From the IMG/VR virus record IMGVR_UViG_3300025073_000115, positions 1 through 34,263 of that record: DNA of 34,263 nt, one strand, 5' to 3'. Each line of letters begins with the position of its first letter. The stretch's first letter is position 1. Made by a program: the position numbers and the translations under genes. The notes beneath the pieces are model-generated. The model had not been told where the DNA came from. It saw only the letters and a program-made list of their open reading frames with translations, and searched no databases. Shown in pieces: positions 8,424 through 16,408 of the stretch. The stretch is from a virus.

Positions 8424-11264
8424 TTAAGCAACCGCAAAATGCTGTTTTAGAATTGATATAATTGGATCACCTATTTTTTCAATCACATCGTTTTTATCCA
8501 AAACGTTATTCCCCGAAATATAAAGATTAATGGTGTTCCCGCCTAATTTGTTATTTGGTACAACATCAGAACCGCGCGGCAATCGCACCATCTCAGCCCC
8601 CTGTTCTCCCACCATCGCCAATCCGCCACTAAAATTAGTAACACCATTAGCAAATTTTGGTATATCTAAATTTTTTACTGTTTTTCCGCTACCTGTATTT
8701 TGCATTGTACTAGAAAGTTCTTTGAATTTATCAATCATTTTATTAATAGAATCAACAGTCTTTTTTTCTTGACTTTCGACATAACTAGTAAACAATTCAG
8801 TGGCTTCTTTAGATTGAGTAACTATAGTGTTTCTTAATCTCAAATAAGCATCTTCTTCTGTCTTAATTGCTTTAAGCGTTTCCTCTTTATTGAGATTTAA
8901 TTTTGCTAAAGCATCATCATAATCCTTTTGTCGTTCAATTTGTTGATTTTTATAATCTTCTACAATCCTTTCAAAATCTGTTAGCCTTCCTCTGCGTCTA
9001 GCCTCCCTAACTTCATTATCAATTGATAAAATTAAATCTTTATTTCGTGTTAAGGCCGCTTGCTCAACAACTAAAGAATTTTTTAAATCACTAAGCTTGT
9101 TATAATCCATTTCATCTCGTTTTTTCTTTTTCTCTTCTTCAATTTGTTCTTGGATGTCAGCAATTTTCTTTTCCTGTTCAACTACGTCTTCACCTAACTC
9201 TTGTCTTGCTTGCGTTTGATCATCCTGAAACGCACCCATCAATTCTTTAATATCCTGATTAACGCTTCTTAATTCTTCACGTAAATCAGCAAGTTTTTCA
9301 CTGTGATCTCTAATAACTGTTTGAAGCACCGCACTAACAGTTTCCTGAAAATCACCATATTGATCTTGTAAATCTTGTAAAGCTTTTTGTGCCTTTTCAG
9401 CGCCGTCTTTCAGCGAACCGCCACCTCCTCCACCTCCGCCCAAGCCCGCCGCCAATTTACCTGTTTCATCGCTAGTTTCTTTTGTTGTATTTTTTAAGTT
9501 TTGTAAGAATTTATCAAATCCTGATACTTCTTCTCCTGTAGTTACCGCGGCCGTTCCACTACTGTCCAGCCCCATTTTCAAACCATCTAAATTAAATGAT
9601 ATGGGTGTAATAGACGCTCCCAGTTCATTAAGTTTGTTGATTAAAGAGTTGATAGGGGCAATAGCTAATTGTACGCCTGAATTAAATAATTCCACTATAT
9701 TATTCCACATTCCTTGAGCCATATTAACTGCTCCATTCTTAATTCTTTCCCAGTCACCAGTCATTAATCCTGCGAATATTTCCATAATTCCTCCTAAAAG
9801 CTCTACACCAAAGTTAAACCAAAAAGTAACTTTATTCCATAAAAAACTTACTATTGCAATAATTGTATCTCCCCAATCCTCCCACATCATTTGAAAAAAC
9901 TCTAATCCCGCCTTAAATAATGACACTACTACGTCCCATGTTGATGTTATTGCTTTCCATGTTTTTTTCCACGTGGGTTCAATAATTTTCCAGATTGGCT
10001 CAAATGCTTCAAGAAATTTAATTAATAGTTGTTTCGATTCGTTAAGAAAACTTTTAAGTGGTGTTTTCTGTAAACTAATATTCTTCAATGCTAATTCTAC
10101 TGCTTGCAATCCTACTTCTCCATTTTTTGTCATTTTTACTACTTCCTTTTCAGTTACATTGAATTGTTTAGCTAATTCAGCTAATAATGGTACATTGTTT
10201 TTAACAAAACTTTGCATTACATCATCAGTTAATTTATTTGCGTCTTTTACTTTTAAGAAAGAATCAATTAGTGTTTGTAAATTAGCGTCCATATCTACGG
10301 CAACGTCTTGCAGTAATACCATAGTAGGAAGAAAAGAAGCAGCTGATCCACCTACCGCAACAAATGCTTCAGCTGTCTTTGTCGCATTCACTCCCATATT
10401 TAACATTGAAATTGCAATCTCATCAGCAGTTTGTTTTAAAGGGGTAAATGAAGCAAGTGAGTTCTGTCTAAAATTAGTAAAAGCTGTATTAATCATAGTT
10501 AAACCTTCCGTCAAAGGTGGTATCAATCCTGCTCCCAATTCTCTAGCCGCTAAAACAAAATTATCTTTTAAATTTGAGATTTGTCCTAAAAAGGTTTGAT
10601 TTTGAGCTTGCATCATATTATAGAATCGTCCGCCCTCACTAGTCATATCAATAAATGCTTGTTCAACGGCCGCAAAACTTATTGCCCCTTCTTCAACCAT
10701 TTTTTTAATTTGTGCTTCTGTTTTGTTAAATTGTTCTGCTAATTGAGATAATAAAGGAACACCATTATTAACGAATTGCCTTAATTCTGTTCCGTATAAT
10801 TGATTTGCAGTCTTTACTTGTCCAAATGCTAAGGCTATATTCCCAATAGGAACAGATAAGCCAGCCGCCACATCTCCTAACATTGACATTGTAGACACAA
10901 CCTTTTCAGCTTCAATTCCCATAGCTAATAATAATTTAGCGTTCTGTTCAACGTCTGGAAGTGTAAATGGTGTTTTCGCCGCCAATTCTGATAATTGTCC
11001 TAAAAGTTCCATCGCTTTTTCTCCACTACCTAACATTGTTGTAAAAGCCATTTGTGTTTGTTGGAATTTCGCTGCTTCACGAATAGACAAAGCCCCTGCT
11101 GCAACTATCGCAGTACCAATAGCCGCAATAGCAATAGCCGCATTCCTGCCTATATTTTGGATTGGATTAATAGCAGACGCAAATTGTTTATTAAAATCAT
11201 TTAATCCTTTACTGGCATTATTTTTGAGTTCTATTAATATCGAAGCTTTTGCGTCATCTGCCAT
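8424..11264 (-). CDS. Tail tape measure protein (946 aa)
   Basis: The N-terminus is helical with a hydrophobic Ala/Ile stretch (NAAIAIAAIGTAIVAAGAL) and a TMP-type core: FQQTQMAFTTMLGSG, ELAAKTPFTLPDVEQNAKLL and GTELRQFVNNGVPLL. A second related segment (MQSFVKNNVPLLAELAKQFN) shows an internal duplication about 185 residues later. Hydrophobic helices follow about residues 460-510, then a Gly-rich hinge, a long coiled coil about 630-820 and a C-terminus with GEQGAEMVRLPRGSDVV, common in tape measure ends. The protein sets tail length and occupies the tail lumen. At the usual 0.15 nm per residue it would specify a tail of about 140 nm. Its ATG overlaps the stop of the chaperone extension (TAATG). 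Confidence 0.95.
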   Translation of the reverse strand: MADDAKASILIELKNNASKGLNDFNKQFASAINPIQNIGRNAAIAIAAIGTAIVAAGALSIREAAKFQQTQMAFTTMLGSGEKAMELLGQLSELAAKTPFTLPDVEQNAKLLLAMGIEAEKVVSTMSMLGDVAAGLSVPIGNIALAFGQVKTANQLYGTELRQFVNNGVPLLSQLAEQFNKTEAQIKKMVEEGAISFAAVEQAFIDMTSEGGRFYNMMQAQNQTFLGQISNLKDNFVLAARELGAGLIPPLTEGLTMINTAFTNFRQNSLASFTPLKQTADEIAISMLNMGVNATKTAEAFVAVGGSAASFLPTMVLLQDVAVDMDANLQTLIDSFLKVKDANKLTDDVMQSFVKNNVPLLAELAKQFNVTEKEVVKMTKNGEVGLQAVELALKNISLQKTPLKSFLNESKQLLIKFLEAFEPIWKIIEPTWKKTWKAITSTWDVVVSLFKAGLEFFQMMWEDWGDTIIAIVSFLWNKVTFWFNFGVELLGGIMEIFAGLMTGDWERIKNGAVNMAQGMWNNIVELFNSGVQLAIAPINSLINKLNELGASITPISFNLDGLKMGLDSSGTAAVTTGEEVSGFDKFLQNLKNTTKETSDETGKLAAGLGGGGGGGGSLKDGAEKAQKALQDLQDQYGDFQETVSAVLQTVIRDHSEKLADLREELRSVNQDIKELMGAFQDDQTQARQELGEDVVEQEKKIADIQEQIEEEKKKKRDEMDYNKLSDLKNSLVVEQAALTRNKDLILSIDNEVREARRRGRLTDFERIVEDYKNQQIERQKDYDDALAKLNLNKEETLKAIKTEEDAYLRLRNTIVTQSKEATELFTSYVESQEKKTVDSINKMIDKFKELSSTMQNTGSGKTVKNLDIPKFANGVTNFSGGLAMVGEQGAEMVRLPRGSDVVPNNKLGGNTINLYISGNNVLDKNDVIEKIGDPIISILKQHFAVA

Positions 11265-11811
11265 TATCTAAAATTAGATTTAGTTGAATTTTTATTATTT
11301 TTTTTATTTTTTTTGTTATATTCCTCTCCCTCAATATTCAGAAACTTTTTCCACATATTTAAAGTTTTTACATCTTGCTCATCATACTCAATAGGAGTCC
11401 AGCCAAACTCTTTACAAATAGTATATTTAATATATTCAGGCGGAACTGAACCTTTACCTACTTGCAGATATTTTCTTATTTGCTGTTCTATTGCAGGGGG
11501 AGGTCTTGCCCTATTCCTGCAATTTTATCTATTTCTTTAAGGATTTTAACTGAATCGGGTTTTGAAATATAATCAAAAATATCGTCATTAATCTCTATAT
11601 TTTTCTGATTAATCATTAATGATTCGATCATATTAAGCATCTTATATCCTTCTACTTTAGCATTCTTAATCATCACTTCCGCCATATTAGTTAGCTTTGG
11701 CTGTCCTTTTTCATCTATTTCCATCCCTTCCATAAACATTTCTTGAGTTTTATCCCAAAGTCGTTTAGGGAATATAGATTTAAGAGTTACCTCTCCATTT
11801 TGTAATTTCAT
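11264..11811 (-). CDS. Tail assembly chaperone GT product by predicted -1 frameshift (about 182 aa)
   Basis: The frame of the short chaperone (11811-11488) can be joined to a second frame in the -1 phase that is open from about 11519 to its TAA at 11266-11264. That second frame has no usable ATG except one late internal codon, so it needs frameshifting to be made. The only plausible slip site is a run of five C at 11500-11496 (minus-strand CTC-CCC-CTG), two codons before the TAG at 11490-11488. The extension reads PAIEQQIRKYLQVGKG, then EYIKYTICKEFGWTPIEYDE, and a Lys/Asn-rich tail. A -1 frameshift just before the tape measure gene is the conserved plan of siphophage G/GT chaperones. The TAATG overlap with the tape measure start supports genuine translation. 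Confidence 0.75.
11488..11811 (-). CDS. Tail assembly chaperone, short form G (107 aa)
   Basis: A 107-residue protein starting MKLQNGEVTLKSIFPKRLWD, with a mostly helical body (EVMIKNAKVEGYKMLNMIES) and ending GIGQDLPLQ at a TAG. It sits between the tail tube gene and the tape measure gene, the standard position of gpG-like chaperones that coat the tape measure during tail assembly. Most ribosomes would make this form; a minority would slip at the C-run at 11496-11500 and make the longer form. No sequence signature was recognised, so the call rests on position, size and the frameshift arrangement. Confidence 0.8.
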   Translation of the reverse strand: MKLQNGEVTLKSIFPKRLWDKTQEMFMEGMEIDEKGQPKLTNMAEVMIKNAKVEGYKMLNMIESLMINQKNIEINDDIFDYISKPDSVKILKEIDKIAGIGQDLPLQ

Positions 11812-11853
11812 AAAGATAAGCAGTTATTAATAAAAGTGAGCTAGTTTTTGATC

Positions 11854-11882
11854 CCTCCTGTAGTTTTTTAGGCTACAGGAGG
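11854..11882 (-). terminator. Strong hairpin between tail tube and chaperone genes
   Basis: A perfect ten-pair stem, CCTCCTGTAG/CTACAGGAGG, with a nine-base loop CCTAAAAAA on the minus strand. It sits 43 bases upstream of the chaperone ATG and 40 bases after the tail tube stop. No T-run follows on the minus strand, so it is more likely an mRNA processing or stability element, or a partial terminator that lowers chaperone levels relative to tube protein. On the plus strand no gene is present. Confidence 0.55.
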
Positions 11883-11922
11883 AAAGTAAAAATGGGAAAC
11901 TGCTCAAGAAAACCCAAGTTTA

Positions 11923-13482
11923 CTAATATGTAGCGGTTGCATTTCTAAGTCTAACTTTTGCCATACTTGATAAATTGCCAGTACCTTGACCTGCCCTGTC
12001 ATGATCAGAAGTAAATTTAAGTTCTTCTGTTATTAGTCCATCACTAATAGGTAATTCTATTGGTTGTAATTTAGCGTTTGGTATATCTATTCTTAACATT
12101 GTTTTCTCGCTTGCATCTCTACCCCCTGAAAAATTCTTTTTAAGTGGTGAAGTCATGTCGGTGTTATCTGCTGTCGTTACCAAGTCCGAACCAGTTGAAG
12201 CACAAGCCACGCCAGTCAAGGCGTGAATAGCAGCGGCAACTAAAGTTGTGGTATTATTAGCCGCTACAGCGTCTAGAGTAAGAGTTATATTTTTCCCACT
12301 TAATGCTGCAGCTAAGGCAGCACCTCCTCCAACTATAGTAAGATTATAATCATTGCCAGCTTCACCAGTTGCATCAACTGTAACGCTTGCAGTACCAATT
12401 CCATCTGTTTCAATTGTTAAACTTGCAGCAGCGGCCGCATTTGAAGCTAAAGCGTCACCTAAGAATTTAATTCTTAATCCTAACGAATCTTTTGATCTTA
12501 GAGCATCAACAAAATCAGGATTAGCATGTAAATGAGATAAAGTAATATCCGAAACATCAAATCCTAAAAGGTTGATCCTTGACGGCATTCTATCAACTAC
12601 ATCATTTCCAGTAGCAGCATTCTCAGCTTCTAAATTATTTGTAAATTCACAAGAAAAATTAGTCATGTCTGAAGTAGCAGTTGTATTGTCAACTGGATTT
12701 GTAGATGTACCAACTGATATTTCCGCACCTCCAGTAAATATAAATTCAGATCCAAGTGCTGTATAACTAGGGCTTGCATTTCGTTTTATTACTACTACAT
12801 CACCGACAGCCAAAGAAACGGCGATTGTTTCAACCGTAGTCAATGTCGTTTCTGTAGGTACAGCCGATAATGTATAAGTAGCCAAGACTGTATCTTGATT
12901 ATCAGCGTCTAATACCTGAATAGTATCACTTGTAGTTATTCCACTTGTTTGATCTAATGTTAAAGTTGTTCCTGTTGCAATAGCAACTGTCAACCGTGCA
13001 TTCACAAACCATCTCTGAGCCATGAATCCAACAGTCCAATCAGCTCGATTGTCATTAATAGCAAGAGCTAATTTTGAAATTCTACATCCGAAATATCTAG
13101 TTATATAATCTTCACCACCAACAGCGAAATCTAAAGTATAAGAATCTTGTGTGTTTTGGGGCTGAAAATCATGTTGATAAATCCCAGTTGCTAGAGTTGA
13201 AGCCGTCTCATCACCAAAACAACCATTTAACAAATGCCCTGAAATAGTAGGTTCTGCTGGTAATGATACTTCAAGTTCTGCTGGTTCATACGCTCCAATA
13301 TATGAACGTGTGTTTAAAGATCTATTCCCTTGTACTGTATTGGTTTTAGCAATATTCCAAGGATTTGGAAGTGTCGTTTCAAGAAATTCAGCAAAAGTGT
13401 CTGGATATACCGCCGCTCCTGCTGTAGTTTCTTTTTTAAAAGCTAGATAGCCACGTTTACCATATGAGACTGAGTTTGACAT
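11923..13482 (-). CDS. Major tail tube protein with inserted Ig-like domains (519 aa)
   Basis: The N-terminus, MSNSVSYGKRGYLAFKKETT, followed by TAGAAVYPDTFAEFLETTLP and LEVSLPAEPTISGHLLNGCFG, has the layout of a siphophage tail tube protein: strand pairs plus repeated AEP/GHLL segments. It is large for the family. Two beta segments seem inserted or appended: TLTLDQTSGITTSDTIQVLD (about residues 168-230), and an Ala/Thr-rich part with TIETDGIGTASVTVDATG (about residues 350-450). It is followed downstream by the chaperone pair and tape measure and preceded by tail terminator and completion genes, as expected. A terminator-like hairpin stands just upstream, perhaps adjusting transcript levels for an abundant protein. 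Confidence 0.8.
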   Translation of the reverse strand: MSNSVSYGKRGYLAFKKETTAGAAVYPDTFAEFLETTLPNPWNIAKTNTVQGNRSLNTRSYIGAYEPAELEVSLPAEPTISGHLLNGCFGDETASTLATGIYQHDFQPQNTQDSYTLDFAVGGEDYITRYFGCRISKLALAINDNRADWTVGFMAQRWFVNARLTVAIATGTTLTLDQTSGITTSDTIQVLDADNQDTVLATYTLSAVPTETTLTTVETIAVSLAVGDVVVIKRNASPSYTALGSEFIFTGGAEISVGTSTNPVDNTTATSDMTNFSCEFTNNLEAENAATGNDVVDRMPSRINLLGFDVSDITLSHLHANPDFVDALRSKDSLGLRIKFLGDALASNAAAAASLTIETDGIGTASVTVDATGEAGNDYNLTIVGGGAALAAALSGKNITLTLDAVAANNTTTLVAAAIHALTGVACASTGSDLVTTADNTDMTSPLKKNFSGGRDASEKTMLRIDIPNAKLQPIELPISDGLITEELKFTSDHDRAGQGTGNLSSMAKVRLRNATATY

Positions 13483-13504
13483 ATTTTAAATGTTAATAAT
13501 AAAA

Positions 13505-13529
13505 AGAGGTTCATTGTGCATGAACCTCT
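13505..13529 (-). terminator. Terminator-like hairpin before the tail tube gene
   Basis: On the minus strand a perfect ten-pair stem, AGAGGTTCAT/ATGAACCTCT, with loop GCACA, is followed directly by TTTTATTATT. This is the best rho-independent terminator shape in the late operon. It lies 23 bases upstream of the tail tube ATG, so it may end transcripts from the head/connector genes or act as an attenuator. Its 5' arm is part of the shared leader element described at 13520-13539. Confidence 0.65.
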
Positions 13530-13539
13530 AGGGCTTCTA
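13520..13539 (-). promoter_or_regulatory. Shared leader element, copy 2
   Basis: The minus strand reads TAGAAGCCCTAGAGGTTCAT, identical over at least 20 bases to the copy in the hairpin at 23455-23491 and one base different from the copy at 4709-4728. Here its right half pairs with a different downstream partner, forming the terminator-like stem. It precedes the tail tube gene. Confidence 0.5.
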
Positions 13540-13562
13540 TTGCTGTTATTTTTTATTTATTT

Positions 13563-13712
13563 TTATTTTTTTTCTTCTTCTGTTTTCTTTTTCACTTCCT
13601 TTTCTGATTTTTCCATTTGTTTTTCTGGAAGTAAAGTAACGGTTACCGTCCCATCTGGAAGAATTTCCTTTTCAAATTCTCTACCAGCTTTTTTTATAAT
13701 TTCTTTTGACAT
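13563..13712 (-). CDS. Small charged protein (49 aa)
   Basis: The start is placed at MSKEIIKKAGREFEKEIL (13712), after the stop of the tail terminator gene; a longer frame from 13775 would overlap that gene by 53 bases. The protein has a short strand segment (DGTVTVTLLPEK) and a very charged Lys/Glu tail (KSEKEVKKKTEEEKK). It lies between tail terminator and tail tube. No family was recognised. Codon use and operon direction support a real gene. Confidence 0.6.
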   Translation of the reverse strand: MSKEIIKKAGREFEKEILPDGTVTVTLLPEKQMEKSEKEVKKKTEEEKK

Positions 13713-13722
13713 ATTAGTAAAA

Positions 13723-14223
13723 TTAGTTAGTATTACGAGTTGAACGCCAAACGGCTCTGAAAGTAAGTGTAGCAACTACAACCTTTCTATCTTCATCCTC
13801 TGCAATATCATTATAATCTATTTTGAAAGAATCTGTAAAGAGTCCGTAACTATTAAGATCAAAATTAGAGTGAGTCCTTAGTGCGTACATGATAGAAGGA
13901 GTTGCGTAGAATCCGTTAGTGTCTCTTTTTTCCATATAACTTAAAAATTGTGTTAATGAAGCATTTGCAGTTTCAGAATTAGCATCTCCATAATAAGTTG
14001 AAGCACTATCAATTATGTCAATACCGATTTGAGCTTCGTTCTGGTCTCTTACTGTCCCAGTCCCTTCTACTGTGGTTTCCATACTAATAGGATATATAGC
14101 GATCATAGGACAATTAGCAACAACTATCCTATCTAATTTAGGTTTGCCAATATAATACTTCTTGATTGTAGATCCAAATTCAGAAGTTAATAGTGTTTGT
14201 ATTCCTGTTAATAATGTATTCAT
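13723..14223 (-). CDS. Probable tail terminator protein (166 aa)
   Basis: A 166-residue protein starting MNTLLTGIQTLLTSEFGSTI. It has a predicted strand-rich centre (ANCPMIAIYPISMETTVEG, RDQNEAQIGIDIID) and a C-terminal strand VVVATLTFRAVWRSTRNTN. Size, an N-terminal helix followed by an alpha-beta sandwich, and its place between the virion morphogenesis gene and tail tube gene match tail terminator (gpU-like) proteins. These cap the tail tube and join it to the head. No diagnostic motif exists in this family, so the call leans on position. It overlaps the upstream gene by four bases (ATGA). Confidence 0.65.
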   Translation of the reverse strand: MNTLLTGIQTLLTSEFGSTIKKYYIGKPKLDRIVVANCPMIAIYPISMETTVEGTGTVRDQNEAQIGIDIIDSASTYYGDANSETANASLTQFLSYMEKRDTNGFYATPSIMYALRTHSNFDLNSYGLFTDSFKIDYNDIAEDEDRKVVVATLTFRAVWRSTRNTN

Positions 14224-14660
14224 TTTTTAATATTTTTTCTTAAATATTTATTAATTATTTCAATTATATCTTCAGTTAGATTTTTAGTTAATCCTAGCAT
14301 TTTACGCTGTGGATTTTTTCCTTCACCTAACTGATGGAAAGGATAGTATTTAATTTTATTACTCACATAAACCGACATTGCTTTAACTGTTTTATGAAAT
14401 CCTTTTTTGAGTTTGCCAGTTCTTACAAGTATCGGACTCGAACCAAATCCTATTTTTAATCTTTGTGCTATAGTAGCAGGCTGTAGTGGTTGCCATGGTT
14501 TTTTATCTAAATTCGCTTGTTTGTCAAACGTTCCTTCGTATTCCTTAATTAATTTATCTCCTATTTGTCCCATAGGCTCTTTCATATTTTTAACCGTCTT
14601 ATCTATATTCAATAACAATCTCTTAACCTCTCTATCATCAACTTTTATATTTAACTCCAT
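14220..14660 (-). CDS. Phage virion morphogenesis / tail completion protein (146 aa)
   Basis: The sequence follows the Mu gpG/P2 gpS-like virion morphogenesis pattern. An N-terminal helix (DDREVKRLLLNIDKTVKNM) is followed by GDKLIKEYEGTFDKQANLD, then KKPWQPLQPATIAQRLKIG, then SSPILVRTGKLKKGFHKTV and the late segment YYPFHQLGEG. The W-x-P-L-x-P-x-T and L-x-x-T-G-x-L-K-x-x-F motifs are the strongest evidence. The family acts in tail completion and head-tail joining. It lies two bases downstream of the connector gene and overlaps the tail terminator by four bases, so the three are probably translationally coupled. Confidence 0.85.
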   Translation of the reverse strand: MELNIKVDDREVKRLLLNIDKTVKNMKEPMGQIGDKLIKEYEGTFDKQANLDKKPWQPLQPATIAQRLKIGFGSSPILVRTGKLKKGFHKTVKAMSVYVSNKIKYYPFHQLGEGKNPQRKMLGLTKNLTEDIIEIINKYLRKNIKK

Positions 14661-14662
14661 AA

Positions 14663-15400
14663 TTAAATTTTATCATTAGTTCTGAATATATTATCGGTAG
14701 GATTATCTTCATCATCTGAACTTGCACTATTTGGGTAAGTTTCAATTAAGTTGTCTGAACTAGTCGCTAATTCGTTCCCTTCAAAATCATATAATTTAAT
14801 ATATCCAGTATCAATTTTCTGTAAAAATGGCTCAACTGTTTTTTCCATAATTAATTGACCTTCGCTTCGTCCTTGATCGTTTACTACATTCATCAAGAAA
14901 AAAGCGGAAGCACATTCAGCACATACAGCTCTTAAATCTGGAATCCCTACTTCTTGTCTATTCCCATTTGTTACAGTTATTCCAGCAACAGTTTGAGTTG
15001 CCGAGCTGATTGTAACCTCGGCATAACTATCAGCAGTTTGATTATTAATTGTCACCTGTTCGTCTGAATATAAGCCATTAACAATAAAATCACTACTATT
15101 GGCAGCTGCAATCCTAAATAAATCTGCAGCACCTATAGCAGTAAGTCCACTAGTTATTGCGAGAACATAAGCAGTGCCATTGATAGTAATTGTCATTGAT
15201 CCTGTTGTTGATCCTGTCCCTGAAAAAGTTAAAGTATTCTCATAATATTTACCTAAAGGCATTGTGTATTTTCTTCCAACACGACCAAGTATAATACTCT
15301 CTGCCATCTGAATTTTTCTTAAATATTCAGCATCAGTTATATTAGTATTATTTCTAAATAAACTTGAAGATTGTTTAACATCTATAATGGTACAAAGCAT
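14663..15400 (-). CDS. Head-tail connector protein with inserted beta module (245 aa)
   Basis: The ends of the protein form a helical connector of the Mu gp36/DUF1320 kind: DAEYLRKIQMAESIILGRVG at residues 23-42 and IPDLRAVCAECASAFFLMNV about 153-172. It continues with GQLIMEKTVEPFLQKIDTGY. Between them, residues about 55-148 are a Thr/Ser/Gly-rich beta segment (GSMTITINGTAYVLAITSGL and VTINNQTADSYAEVTISSAT) that looks inserted into the helical fold. Connectors of this class form the ring between portal and tail. The insert would point outward and may be a decoration domain. The connector assignment is moderate; the insertion is an inference from composition. Confidence 0.7.
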   Translation of the reverse strand: MLCTIIDVKQSSSLFRNNTNITDAEYLRKIQMAESIILGRVGRKYTMPLGKYYENTLTFSGTGSTTGSMTITINGTAYVLAITSGLTAIGAADLFRIAAANSSDFIVNGLYSDEQVTINNQTADSYAEVTISSATQTVAGITVTNGNRQEVGIPDLRAVCAECASAFFLMNVVNDQGRSEGQLIMEKTVEPFLQKIDTGYIKLYDFEGNELATSSDNLIETYPNSASSDDEDNPTDNIFRTNDKI

Positions 15401-15410
15401 TTTTAAAAAA

Positions 15411-16073
15411 TTAAATTCTATTAAGTTTTAAAACACCATATTGATAAACTAAACTAACAGCTCCTGTAGCTTGAGCTGATAGCCACAATCTATCCCCAGC
15501 AACTATTGTTACAAATGCACCACCTCCCACCATTTCATTCCCAGCTGCCGCAAATAAATTCGCATCTATTGCTTCAGCGATTTGAGTTGTGTTTTTATAT
15601 GGAATAAAAGTAACATCTTCGACTCCAGCAAGTTCTGTACAGCGCATTAACCATAACAGATTATACGTGCCTTCTGCACCAGCCCCAGCCTGTAAATATG
15701 AACCCTGATTCCATGTACCAGTCGCATCATTAGCAACCCACGTATCAGTAATTTTAAAGCTATTATCATTAACTTTCGTGATTTGAAAAACCCCATTATA
15801 ATTAGTAGTCCCCTTAATTGTGATGTAATCACCTGTTAATAATCCATGTGCTGTATCTGTAACAGTAACTTCACCGCCTCCCGCATCAGCAAAAGCACTT
15901 ATCGTCCCATTAGTCCCAGCACTGAAAGTCCAATTATTAAGCGTTCCAGAACTCCAAAGCCTAAGAGCTGTCGGAATATTTTCCCCAATAGCAAAAACAG
16001 AACCAACATTATTAAGGTACATTGAAGCATGATTTGTACCTAAAATGTTTACATTTTTTCCAATAATTAACAT
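15411..16073 (-). CDS. Virion decoration-like protein (220 aa)
   Basis: Beta-rich, with few charged residues. A module at about residues 65-118 (VTVTDTAHGLLTGDYITIKG..VFQITKVNDNSFKI) recurs at protein and DNA level in the tail hub at 4773-8153, where the matching part is at about 6070-6180. Flanking parts (LWSSGTLNNWTFSAGT and AGDRLWLSAQATGAVSLVYQ) resemble virion surface proteins of uncultured phages. It lies in the head/connector cluster next to a small exported protein. Probably a head or neck decoration protein; exact role unknown. Confidence 0.6.
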   Translation of the reverse strand: MLIIGKNVNILGTNHASMYLNNVGSVFAIGENIPTALRLWSSGTLNNWTFSAGTNGTISAFADAGGGEVTVTDTAHGLLTGDYITIKGTTNYNGVFQITKVNDNSFKITDTWVANDATGTWNQGSYLQAGAGAEGTYNLLWLMRCTELAGVEDVTFIPYKNTTQIAEAIDANLFAAAGNEMVGGGAFVTIVAGDRLWLSAQATGAVSLVYQYGVLKLNRI

Positions 16074-16091
16074 ATTATTATTATTTAGAAA

Positions 16092-16391
16092 TTATTTACA
16101 TTCTTTTATTTTTTGTCCGAAAAATTCTTGCATATCAATATATAATTCACATACTTCTTCTGCGTGCTTTGTCGCCTGATCAAGATTCCTTGTTATAGTA
16201 TGCTCAAGCGGAGTGTCAATATTATCTATAATGCCCTCTTCATATAGAGTTACGGCATTTTTATATAATTTTTGTGCGTTTTCAGAGTTTTTTTCTGTAT
16301 TAGTAATCAAATCTTTTGAGGAATTTGAACTCGCAAAAACAAAAGGTATTAATAACAAACAAATTAAAATTGTTAATAATGTTTTTTTCAT
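16092..16391 (-). CDS. Small exported protein with Sec signal peptide (99 aa)
   Basis: A typical signal peptide: positive MKK, hydrophobic core TLLTILICLLLIPFVFA, then SSNSS with a likely cleavage near residues 20-21. No lipobox Cys follows, so a lipoprotein is unlikely. The mature part of about 78 residues is helical and acidic, with repeated Asn/Glu/Lys and two Cys (AEEVCELYI, KIKECK). An exported protein inside a virion-gene cluster is odd: candidates are a superinfection-exclusion factor, an envelope protein used during lysis, or an acquired moron. No family recognised. Confidence 0.7.
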   Translation of the reverse strand: MKKTLLTILICLLLIPFVFASSNSSKDLITNTEKNSENAQKLYKNAVTLYEEGIIDNIDTPLEHTITRNLDQATKHAEEVCELYIDMQEFFGQKIKECK

Positions 16392-16408
16392 AAAATAAAA
16401 ATTAAAGA

